Assembly: GCA_947488295.1 (NCBI GenBank)
Contig: CANKYU010000001.1
Coordinates: 1-64,000, forward strand
Origin: an uncultured Anderseniella sp.
Lineage (GTDB): Bacteria; Pseudomonadota; Alphaproteobacteria; Rhizobiales; Aestuariivirgaceae
Length of the DNA stretch: 64,000 nt
Direction: 5' to 3'
Shown one piece after another: positions 46,801 through 53,910 of this stretch. Both the position numbers and the translations under genes were made by a program. The notes under the pieces were generated by a model that made no database searches, was not told where the DNA came from, and saw only the letters and a program-made list of their open reading frames with translations. The number at the start of each line of letters is the position of its first letter. Position 1 is the first letter of the stretch.

Positions 46801-47228
46801 GCTGCCAGTCTAGCTGAATGTGGTTAATGCGATACTGATGTTGTCGCGAATTTTCACCCGTCTGCGGTGTTTCTGTGAAGCAAGTGAAGGTGGGTGTTTG
46901 TATGAGAGGCGCAGGTGTCTGGACCTGTCCCGTCGGAGCAAAAATCATGCACATCGAAGGGCAGCTGCGCGGACATAAGTGACGTTCGCTGCGAGCGCTT
47001 AAAAAGTGCCCTTTTTGACAAAAATTTTGAATGTCCGCCATTGGGTGGACACCAGAGCGACGGCTCTTGACCCAACAACAGAGACTGCGGACATGATCGC
47101 CGGATCACACTGATACGGTCCCATGACCGAGGTTTGTCTGCTGGAAGTCAGCCTTCGTCAAAAAAGCATTTGGCGTCTATCTCAAAAGATATATCGTTCC
47201 ATATCCCGATGCTACGAAAGGTACGTCC
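46801..47228. other. Intergenic region with GCGGACAT/AATGTCCGC words
   Basis: About 430 bp without a supported gene. It includes GCGGACATAAG (about 46970), AATGTCCGCC (about 47032) and GCGGACATGATCGCC (about 47090), close to the words in the gaps at 5.4 and 13.2 kb. The part after 47100 carries the GNAT leader and its GAAAGG ribosome site. Confidence 0.45.
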
Positions 47229-47792
47229 TTGTATAAAACTAAAACACTCAACGAGAGCACATGGCCGGATTTCGCGCGTCTGGTCGAAGCTAATAACGGT
47301 GTCTGGGGCGGTTGCTGGTGCATGTGGTACCATGGGAAGGACGCAGGCGCGGACGACTCTCCAGCTCAGAAGCGCAAGGCGAAAGAATGCCTCGTTCGCG
47401 AAGGCCGGGCGCATGCATCGCTCGTATTCAAGGGTGAGGACTGTGTGGGCTGGTGCCAATTTGGATCGCCAGAGGAGCTTCCGCGGATCCATAATCAGCG
47501 TGCCTATCTGGCGATCGATCCAAAGCTACCGGATTGGCGGATCACCTGCTTTTTTTCTGGCAAAGGACATCGCGGCAACGGCGTGGCGTCGGTCGCATTG
47601 GAAGGCGCAATTGAGCAAATCAGGAAGTTAGGTGGCGGGCGGGTCGAAGCGTTCCCGGAAAACATTGTAGGCCGAAAGGCTTCACCCGCATTCTTATTCA
47701 ATGGCACCCTGTCCATATTCGAACGACACGGCTTCGAGCGATCACGGCAGATCGGGAAGCACAAGTGGGTGGTGACGAGGACCGTCAATTGA
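47229..47792 (+). CDS. GNAT-family N-acetyltransferase (Trp/Cys-rich N-terminus)
   Basis: A 187-aa GNAT. TTG 47229 is the likely start with GAAAGG 7 nt upstream; there is no nearby in-frame ATG. It shows NGVWGGCWCMWYHGKD near the N-terminus, the core VGWCQFGSPEELPRI, and the acetyl-CoA loop FFSGKGHRGNGVASVALEGA. The C-terminal SPAFLFNGTLSIFERHGFER is typical of this subfamily. Substrate unknown. It opens an accessory patch with an MFS remnant and a MarR-controlled pair. Confidence 0.85.
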   Translation: MYKTKTLNESTWPDFARLVEANNGVWGGCWCMWYHGKDAGADDSPAQKRKAKECLVREGRAHASLVFKGEDCVGWCQFGSPEELPRIHNQRAYLAIDPKLPDWRITCFFSGKGHRGNGVASVALEGAIEQIRKLGGGRVEAFPENIVGRKASPAFLFNGTLSIFERHGFERSRQIGKHKWVVTRTVN

Positions 47793-47821
47793 TGCGCGGC
47801 TTTGGTGTCATTTTCGTGGCT

Positions 47822-48109
47822 TTACAGCCATCGGGAGATGATCGAACAATCCCTTCGGCTCTCCAATCGACGCCTTCTCGATCGCGAGTAGCTTGAGTTT
47901 GGTCTCGACTCCGCCGCGCGCTGAAAAACCAGTGAGCCGGCAACCGCCGCGAGTGCTTGCGCCGAGGCGCCCAGTTCGACCGTAAACGGTTCGGAAGCGA
48001 TGGCGATAGTGATGCGGAATGCGTGACTCAGGGCAAAGATCATGGTCAATGCAGCGAGCATTACCCCTACGTGGGCGGGACTTCGAGCGGCGGCGATCTC
48101 TTCGTCCAT
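47822..48109 (-). pseudogene. Remnant of an MFS transporter N-terminus
   Basis: The first 62 codons read MDEEIAAARSPAHVGVMLAA, then TMIFALSHAFRITIAIASEP and FTVELGASAQALAAVAGSLV, which is the typical first helix and following loop of an MFS exporter. After AGSLVF the frame turns into a basic non-family tail and stops, so at least ten helices are missing. A neighbouring minus frame (47808 on) ends in an unrelated-looking segment. Together this suggests deletion of most of a transporter gene, leaving its start beside the DUF3237 gene. Confidence 0.55.
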
Positions 48110-48203
48110 GATCGTAGTCCTCGATGCGAACGCCCGCGAAGTGGGACCTCAGCAAGGTTGCTGGCGGATGCGCGCGGATCGTGGAAGCGCATGCCCTACT
48201 ATC

Positions 48204-48797
48204 TTACTTAACGGCGAAGAAACGATGGATGGGGCCGCCGTCACCGGTTCTGGACTTGGTTACGGCGATAATGTTGTTAAGCCAGGCATAGCGCGGATCA
48301 CCGGTTTCAAATTGCGGCGCCGCGCGAAAGTAGTAGCGCCATGCGCCTTCTGGATCGTCCGGCTTTTCCAGATTTAGCGCATACTCTGCATTCTCCGGTG
48401 CCGACCAGAAACGCCCCTGCCAATAAACATAGAGCAAGGCGTCGTCATGCGTTTTGAGGCAGAAGCGTACATCAAGGACGCCCGATCCGTCTGGCCGTAT
48501 CCGCACCCAGTCTGCACCCGCATCCGGCACTACTCGTCCGCGCAGGCGGGGGCCTTCAAAGGTGCCGCCTTTGACTAGGTAGATCACGCGCCTGCCATCG
48601 GGTGTCGGCCCCACGTCCAGCGGTGGAAGATGAAGCTTCACACGCGCTTCGAACAGAAACTCCAAATCTGGTGGGGCGTCCGCGTCCCAGCCGTGAGAGC
48701 TGAGTTTAGGCGTTTGAGCGTTGCCACGCCCGACAACCGCTGCCGCTCCGGCAAGCCCAGCCCCGATAAGTATGCTCCTTCGCACTGCGTCAGGCAT
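48204..48797 (-). CDS. DUF3237 protein with export signal
   Basis: A 197-aa protein whose first 28 residues (MPDAVRRSILIGAGLAGAAA onward) look like a twin-arginine-type signal ending near NAQ. The domain LEFLFEARVKLHLPPLDVGP, TPDGRRVIYLVKGGTFEGPR, DWVRIRPDGSGVLDVRFCLK is DUF3237, a small beta-barrel of unknown function. GGAAGAAAG precedes ATG. It starts 18 bp after the NTF2-like gene stop, so the two are an operon. The signal region is nearly the same as that of the preceding gene. Confidence 0.88.
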   Translation of the reverse strand: MPDAVRRSILIGAGLAGAAAVVGRGNAQTPKLSSHGWDADAPPDLEFLFEARVKLHLPPLDVGPTPDGRRVIYLVKGGTFEGPRLRGRVVPDAGADWVRIRPDGSGVLDVRFCLKTHDDALLYVYWQGRFWSAPENAEYALNLEKPDDPEGAWRYYFRAAPQFETGDPRYAWLNNIIAVTKSRTGDGGPIHRFFAVK

Positions 48798-48815
48798 CTC
48801 TTTCTTCCCCCTTCT

Positions 48816-49394
48816 TCATTCTGCAGTCGACTGCGGCGAGACGCCGAAAACATTCTTCCACATGCCGTCGATGGAAATGCCGGACTGAGCGGCGATCTGG
48901 GCCAGATCGCACATGAAATGCTCGGACGCGATCAGATCGTCCTTGAACGTCATCCGGATGGTCACCGGGATTTCAATTCGCCGCCCGTTTGGCGACATAC
49001 CCTGGGCATCGGAAGCATCAGCAGCCATCGTCATGCGGACCATGCCCCAACCGACGAAGTACTCGGCATTGGCAACATGGCCGTCGAAGCTCACTTCGTA
49101 GTCGGGATAGTTGCCAAAGAAGTGGGTTAGCAAAGCCGCATTTTCTTTCTTGCCGCGAGCGATTGCGCCCCAGGCTGGTGAGGTCAATTCGATGTCGTTG
49201 TGCATGAAAGTGAGGGCGCCAGCAACGTCCTGTCGGTTCTTGGCGACGCCCAGTTCATAGGCGAGCTCATACATGCGTTCTGGGGTCATTCCCGATGCTC
49301 TCTCAGAAGCCTGGGCATTGCGGTACCCGAGAATCGCAGCCGCTCCGGCAAACCCCGCCCCGATAAACACGCTTCTTCGTACCGCATCCGGCAT
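48816..49394 (-). CDS. NTF2/SnoaL-like protein with export signal
   Basis: From ATG 49394 (AAGGAGG 9 nt upstream) the product is 192 aa. The signal MPDAVRRSVFIGAGFAGAAA and cleavage near NAQA are followed by an NTF2-like/SnoaL cone: MYELAYELGVAKNRQDVAGA, FMHNDIELTSPAWG, FFGNYPDYEVSFDGHVANAE and IPVTIRMTFKDDLIASEH. Polyketide-cyclase and limonene-hydrolase relatives share this fold, but catalytic residues are not evident. It is the first gene of the operon with DUF3237 and faces the MarR gene across the paired operators. Confidence 0.85.
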   Translation of the reverse strand: MPDAVRRSVFIGAGFAGAAAILGYRNAQASERASGMTPERMYELAYELGVAKNRQDVAGALTFMHNDIELTSPAWGAIARGKKENAALLTHFFGNYPDYEVSFDGHVANAEYFVGWGMVRMTMAADASDAQGMSPNGRRIEIPVTIRMTFKDDLIASEHFMCDLAQIAAQSGISIDGMWKNVFGVSPQSTAE

Positions 49395-49444
49395 CTCATT
49401 CCCCTCCTTCTTCATTCTGGCGTCAATCAATTCGCAGGTAATTA

Positions 49445-49504
49445 TATGCATAGCGCATACATATATGTCAATCCGGCAATTGCTTATCTTATGCGTTATG
49501 CATA
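49445..49504. promoter_or_regulatory. Two TATGC-N5-GCATA palindromes between the SnoaL and MarR genes
   Basis: TATGC-ATAGC-GCATA (49445-49459) and TATGC-GTTAT-GCATA (49490-49504) are perfect 5-5-5 inverted repeats, 45 bp apart centre to centre, in the divergent promoter region. They are the same site in opposite orientations over the central bases. This is the classic layout for MarR autoregulation with control of a divergent operon. Confidence 0.65.
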
Positions 49505-49514
49505 CATTGCCATC

Positions 49515-50009
49515 ATGGACCGCACGACGAACCTGCTTGGTGCGCTTGCCCTAGCAATCACCGACCGGATCAAGTCCGGCATGAAAAATACATTTGATCG
49601 CTCCGGTGAAACGGCTGCGGCAATCGTCGTTCTTGGATATGCGCCTGGGCTGTCCGTTGAAATTCTCCGCCAGGTTCTGGATCTTTCACATCCCGGCACT
49701 GTGCGTTTGATCGACCGCCTGGAAGAGGGCGGCCTTGTCGAGCGACGCAAGGCTGCAGATGGCCGAGCTGTTGCGCTGCATCTGACACCAAAGGGCGGCA
49801 AGCTACGTCAGCAGATAATGGACCGTCGTCTTGATACGCTGGAAGCGGCTCTCAAGGGGCTCACCGTCGACGAACGGCTGATTCTAGGTGATTTACTCGC
49901 GAAGGTTCTCACGGTCCTGCCGGAAACCGAGATGGCAAAACACCGCATTTGCCGCCTGTGTGCCGTCCGGACGTGCAGCGACTGCCCTATTCCGGGCCAA
50001 GCGATTTGA
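49515..50009 (+). CDS. MarR-family regulator with C-terminal Cys cluster
   Basis: ATG 49515 gives 164 aa; in-frame ATG 49491 is possible but overlaps the second operator. The winged helix is ILRQVLDLSHPGTVRLIDRL and GGLVERRKAADGRAVALHLT, with TPKGGKLRQQIMDRRLDTLE closing the dimer helix. The tail CRLCAVRTCSDCP has Cys146, Cys149, Cys154 and Cys157 in a C-x2-C-x4-C-x2-C pattern that could bind zinc or sense redox state. It probably controls itself and the SnoaL-DUF3237 operon. The MFS remnant may once have been part of that regulon. Confidence 0.88.
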   Translation: MDRTTNLLGALALAITDRIKSGMKNTFDRSGETAAAIVVLGYAPGLSVEILRQVLDLSHPGTVRLIDRLEEGGLVERRKAADGRAVALHLTPKGGKLRQQIMDRRLDTLEAALKGLTVDERLILGDLLAKVLTVLPETEMAKHRICRLCAVRTCSDCPIPGQAI

Positions 50010-50213
50010 GTGCTCATGACGCATCATCACTTGCAACCAACCAGCTACTTACTTTGCGCAAATGTCTGCTAAGGGCTCGATGCAGTCCTTCACCGCAAAT
50101 CAAATCGACTGAACATCCGGAACCAAGTCGACATTGGCTCACTGGCAAATCGCTCCAACCGGGCGTCCAGAAGCCGTCACTGCAAAGACGGCAGTTTGCC
50201 GGTTCGAACAGGA

Positions 50214-52043
50214 TTAGTCCTTGCGTGACGGTGATGTATTGGACGACCCTTTTCTGTGCGGTTTGCCCTTTGATTTCGCGGACGGCTTAGCGCCCTTTTT
50301 CTTCTTGCGCTTCGGCTTGGGGTCATCGGATGCGGTTTGTTTGGGCCGCCACTTCTCTTTGTTTTTCCCTCTCGGCTTTGGCTTGGACGCGTCGCGATCA
50401 TAAGGCTTCTTGCCGCCATGTGGCGGTTTGGCATCGTGCGAGGTCGAAGCAAAGTCCGGGGCAGCATCGAGGCGTTTGAGCACGGCACCTGCCTCCAGCG
50501 TCATGTCGGGGCCGACGCCTTCGAGAAACCTGTCGACACTTGCCGCTGAAATCTCGACAAAGCTTAGGTCCTGCTGGATCCGGATTGCGCCGATCATCTT
50601 GCTTGAAATGCTGCCCACCCGGCACAGCATCGGCAGCAGCCAGCGCGGCTCGGCATTCTTCGATCGTCCGATCGAGATCGAGAACCAGACGCTTGGCCCG
50701 AACGGTTCCGACGAGCGCGGCTTCCGGTCGCGCTCCGGTGCGTGCGGCGCGGCCGCTGAAAGTTCTTCCGGCGCGGACACCTTTGCATTGTGCAGCCGCA
50801 GGTAGGCGGCAGCAATCTGTTCGGCGCTGTACCTGTCGACCAGCTTGCCCACGAAATCCTGCTCGTCTCCGGAAATCTCTTCCTCCCAGACAGGATTGGA
50901 CAGCAGCCGCTCTTCGTCTCTGGCCAGCACATCCCCGGCGGAAGGCGGTTCGGCCCATTCAGCGCGAACCTTGGCACCCTGCAACAGCCGTTCAGCCTTG
51001 CGGCGCAGTTTGGTGGGCACAATCAGCGCGCTGACGCCTTTGCGTCCGGCCCGCCCGGTGCGACCGGAACGATGCAGCAGCGTTTCGGAGTTCGATGGCA
51101 GGTCGGCATGGATGACCAGTTCAAGCTTGGGCAGGTCGATACCGCGCGCGGCAACATCAGTGGCCACGCACACCCGCGCGCGTCCGTCGCGCATGGCCTG
51201 CAGCGCATGAGTGCGCTCGTTCTGGGTCAGTTCGCCTGATAGCGCCACGACGGAAAAACCCCTGTTGGAGAACCGGGTCGTCAGCCGGTTGACGGCGGCC
51301 CGGGTATTGCAGAACACCAGCGCGTTCTGGGCCTCATAGAAACGCAGCACATTGATCACCGCGTTCTCGATATCGCGCGGACTGACATTGAGTGCCCGGT
51401 ATTCGATGTCGGCATGCTGGGTCTGTTCGGCGGTTGTGGTTACACGTACCGCATTGCGCTGATACTTCTTTGCCAGCGCCGCGATGGCGCGCGGCACGGT
51501 GGCGGAAAACATCAGCGTGCGGCGCTGCGCCGGGGCTTCCCCCAGAATGAACTCCAGGTCGTCGCGAAAGCCGAGGTCAAGCATCTCGTCGGCTTCATCG
51601 AGCACAATGGCGCGCAAGCCGTTCATGCTGAGGGAGCCCCGCTTGATATGGTCGCAGAGCCGCCCGGGCGTGGCGACAACGATATGCGCACCCTTGTTGA
51701 GCGCCTGGCGTTCAGTGCGCATGTCCATGCCGCCGACACAGGACGTGACGACGGCGCCGGTTTTGCCGTACAGCCACGCCAGCTCGCGCTTGACCTGCAG
51801 TGCCAGTTCGCGTGTCGGCGCGATGATCAGCGCCAGCGGATCAGCAGCCGGTTCAAAATGCTCGGCATCGCCCAGCAGCGTGGGGGCAATGGCCAGGCCG
51901 AAGCCGACTGTCTTGCCTGATCCCGTCTGTGCCGAGACCAGCAGGTCGGCGTCGTCGAACTCCGGTTTGGCGACTTCCTGCTGTACCGGCGTGAGGTCGG
52001 TGTATCCGCGCTGTTCAAGCGCGGCGGCGAGGGTCTTGATCAT
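50214..52043 (-). CDS. DEAD-box RNA helicase with basic C-terminal tail
   Basis: A 609-aa ATP-dependent RNA helicase from ATG 52043 (GTG 52052 is the alternative). The Q motif is YTDLTPVQQEVAKP; other motifs are AQTGSGKT, PTRELA, TPGRL, LDEADEMLD, FSATVPRA, VFCNTRAAV, ATDVAARGIDLP and HRSGRTGRAGRKG. The region about 440-530 (WLLPMLCRVGSISSKMIGAI, VDRFLEGVGPDM) resembles the DbpA-type RNA-binding domain. The last 85 residues are Lys/Arg/Pro-rich (KPKRKKKKGAKPS) and would bind RNA nonspecifically. Likely ribosome assembly or cold adaptation. Symbol not assigned because CsdA, DbpA and RhlE types overlap. Confidence 0.93.
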   Translation of the reverse strand: MIKTLAAALEQRGYTDLTPVQQEVAKPEFDDADLLVSAQTGSGKTVGFGLAIAPTLLGDAEHFEPAADPLALIIAPTRELALQVKRELAWLYGKTGAVVTSCVGGMDMRTERQALNKGAHIVVATPGRLCDHIKRGSLSMNGLRAIVLDEADEMLDLGFRDDLEFILGEAPAQRRTLMFSATVPRAIAALAKKYQRNAVRVTTTAEQTQHADIEYRALNVSPRDIENAVINVLRFYEAQNALVFCNTRAAVNRLTTRFSNRGFSVVALSGELTQNERTHALQAMRDGRARVCVATDVAARGIDLPKLELVIHADLPSNSETLLHRSGRTGRAGRKGVSALIVPTKLRRKAERLLQGAKVRAEWAEPPSAGDVLARDEERLLSNPVWEEEISGDEQDFVGKLVDRYSAEQIAAAYLRLHNAKVSAPEELSAAAPHAPERDRKPRSSEPFGPSVWFSISIGRSKNAEPRWLLPMLCRVGSISSKMIGAIRIQQDLSFVEISAASVDRFLEGVGPDMTLEAGAVLKRLDAAPDFASTSHDAKPPHGGKKPYDRDASKPKPRGKNKEKWRPKQTASDDPKPKRKKKKGAKPSAKSKGKPHRKGSSNTSPSRKD

Positions 52044-52240
52044 GGTGTTCACTTATCGCAATCGGTTTGGGGGAGGTGGCTCACCAACCCAAAGTCAAGG
52101 CGAGCCGCAATTACCGCAATACGCACCCAAGGTCCAAGCGTCGCGATGTGCTGCAGATAGCGCTGATTGCGGGGAATGTACAGGGACGATCCATGAAAGC
52201 CGGTTGCAAAGACACCTTCGTCATATCCTCTTTGCCAAAC

Positions 52241-53047
52241 TCAGCATCGTTGTTCCATCTCTTCACGTGCTGTTTCAACCGCGGTCACAATCGCATCCAA
52301 CCCATCGGTCAGGGCTGCCGGGCCGGGCTGCAGGATCATTGACGATTTGATTTCGGCAATATTGCCATTTTTAACGGCAGGAATTTCCTGCCATCCGGGA
52401 CGTGATGCAATGCGTTCTGGCCGGACTTTCTTTCCACACCAGGAAGCCAGGATGACATCGGGTTTCGCCGCGATCACCTGAGCGGGATCGATGATACGGT
52501 CTTTGGCTGCAGGCTGAAGAGCCTGGTCGGCAAATGCGTCGCGGCCTCCGGCGATCGCAATCAACTCCGAAACCCAGCGGATGCCGGAAATCATCGGGTC
52601 ATCCCATTCCTCGAAATACACGATAGGCTTGGGCTTGTCTGAGGCAGCGGCGGCAATGCCTGCAAGCCGCGTCTCATAGGTAGCCGCCAGGGCATCGGCC
52701 TGTTGCGCAGCACCTGTCAGCGCGCCCAGTGAGCGGATCATGGCGAGGATGCCGGCAATGTCGCGCTGATTGTAGCCAAGCACCGTAACGCCCTGACGCA
52801 GAAGGTCAGCGGCAATGTCGGCCTGCAGATCGGAAAATGTCAGCACAAGATCCGGTTCGAGCGCCATGATCTTGGGTATGTGCGCGGAAACGAACGCCGA
52901 TACACGCGGTTTTTCCTTGCGCACCCGGGCGGGGCGCACCGCATAGCCCGTCACACCGACGATCCTGTGCTCCTGACCGAGCAGGTAGAGCGTCTCAACC
53001 GTTTCCTCGGTCAGGCAGACAATGCGTTCGGGTGGGAAGCGGGTCAT
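52241..53047 (-). CDS. BtuF-like cobalamin/metal-chelate binding protein without signal peptide
   Basis: A 268-aa helical-backbone binding protein of the BtuF/FecB type (ERIVCLTEETVETLYLLGQE, GVTGYAVRPARVRKEKPRVS, PDLVLTFSDLQADIAADLLR, ISGIRWVSELIAIAGGRDAF, IAAKPDVILASWCGKKVRPE). Such proteins normally deliver cobalamin or iron chelates to ABC importers, but here the product begins at the first family strand with no signal peptide, and no permease or ATPase gene is near. A similar signal-less group occurs in many Proteobacteria. It might act in the cytoplasm on cobalamin; alternatively an upstream start was missed, but the sequence before 53047 does not encode one. Confidence 0.85.
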   Translation of the reverse strand: MTRFPPERIVCLTEETVETLYLLGQEHRIVGVTGYAVRPARVRKEKPRVSAFVSAHIPKIMALEPDLVLTFSDLQADIAADLLRQGVTVLGYNQRDIAGILAMIRSLGALTGAAQQADALAATYETRLAGIAAAASDKPKPIVYFEEWDDPMISGIRWVSELIAIAGGRDAFADQALQPAAKDRIIDPAQVIAAKPDVILASWCGKKVRPERIASRPGWQEIPAVKNGNIAEIKSSMILQPGPAALTDGLDAIVTAVETAREEMEQRC

Positions 53048-53125
53048 GCAATATTATCAGCTGACTAGACGGCACCGGCAAAGCGGTCATTTGTGCCGCG
53101 CATGGACGGCACACAGACAAATGAT

Positions 53126-53779
53126 CTAGAGAATTTTCTGGCCGGTCTTGGCCCAGTCTGCCGTGAAGGCTTCCAGGCCCTTGTCGGTCAGCGGATGCTT
53201 GACCAGGGCCTTCAGGGTGGCCGGCGGCACGGTTGACACATCGGCGCCGGCAAGAGCGGCCTGCTTGACGTGGTTTACGGTGCGGATCGAGGCGGCCAGA
53301 ATTTCGGTGCGGAAATCGTAATTGTCGTAGATTTCGCGGATTTCCTCGATCAGTTCCATGCCGTCGAGGCCGATATCATCGAGACGGCCGATGAACGGGG
53401 AAATGAAGGTGGCGCCGGACTTGGCTGCCAGCAGGGCCTGATTGGCGTTGAAGCACAAGGTGACATTGACCATGGTGCCCTCGCCGGTCAGCGTGCTGCA
53501 GGCTTTCAGCCCGTCCCAGGTGAGCGGCACCTTGACGGTGACATTGCTGGCGATCTTTGCCAGATGACGGCCTTCGGCAATCATGCCATCTGCATCAAGC
53601 GCGACAACTTCGGCTGATACCGGGCCGGGGATCATCTTGCAGATCTCGGCAATGGTTTCCTTGAAATCACCGCCGGACTTGGCCACCAGCGATGGATTGG
53701 TAGTGACGCCGTCGAGCAGACCCATGGAAGCCAGTTCGCGGATCTCGTCAAGGTCGGCAGTATCGGCAAAGAATTTCAT
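53126..53779 (-). CDS. fsa: Fructose-6-phosphate aldolase/transaldolase-like (Fsa/TalC)
   Basis: A 217-aa small transaldolase-family barrel. It starts [20 protein letters not shown], has the Schiff-base Lys83 in [19 protein letters not shown] and the ending region [20 protein letters not shown]. Small members are either Fsa (fructose-6-phosphate cleavage) or true transaldolases; residues deciding this were not resolved. The gene commonly stands next to priA in Rhizobiales, as it does here, divergently across 131 bp. Confidence 0.93.
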   Translation of the reverse strand: MKFFADTADLDEIRELASMGLLDGVTTNPSLVAKSGGDFKETIAEICKMIPGPVSAEVVALDADGMIAEGRHLAKIASNVTVKVPLTWDGLKACSTLTGEGTMVNVTLCFNANQALLAAKSGATFISPFIGRLDDIGLDGMELIEEIREIYDNYDFRTEILAASIRTVNHVKQAALAGADVSTVPPATLKALVKHPLTDKGLEAFTADWAKTGQKIL

Positions 53780-53910
53780 GGAAAAGTGGTCCGTTCATTG
53801 ATCAGGTTCGGCGGGAACCTAGCACCGGTATCGCGGCAAGCCAATGGTGAACTGCCGGTTCGCCTGCCGCAGTTGATCCGGGCGCGTGTTTGCGCCAGCT
53901 TGGTTGTCAT

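Noticed and set aside
51484..52350. 288-codon plus-strand open frame opposite the helicase gene
   Set aside because: Ser/Arg-rich composition and overlap with helicase motifs on the other strand mark it as a shadow.
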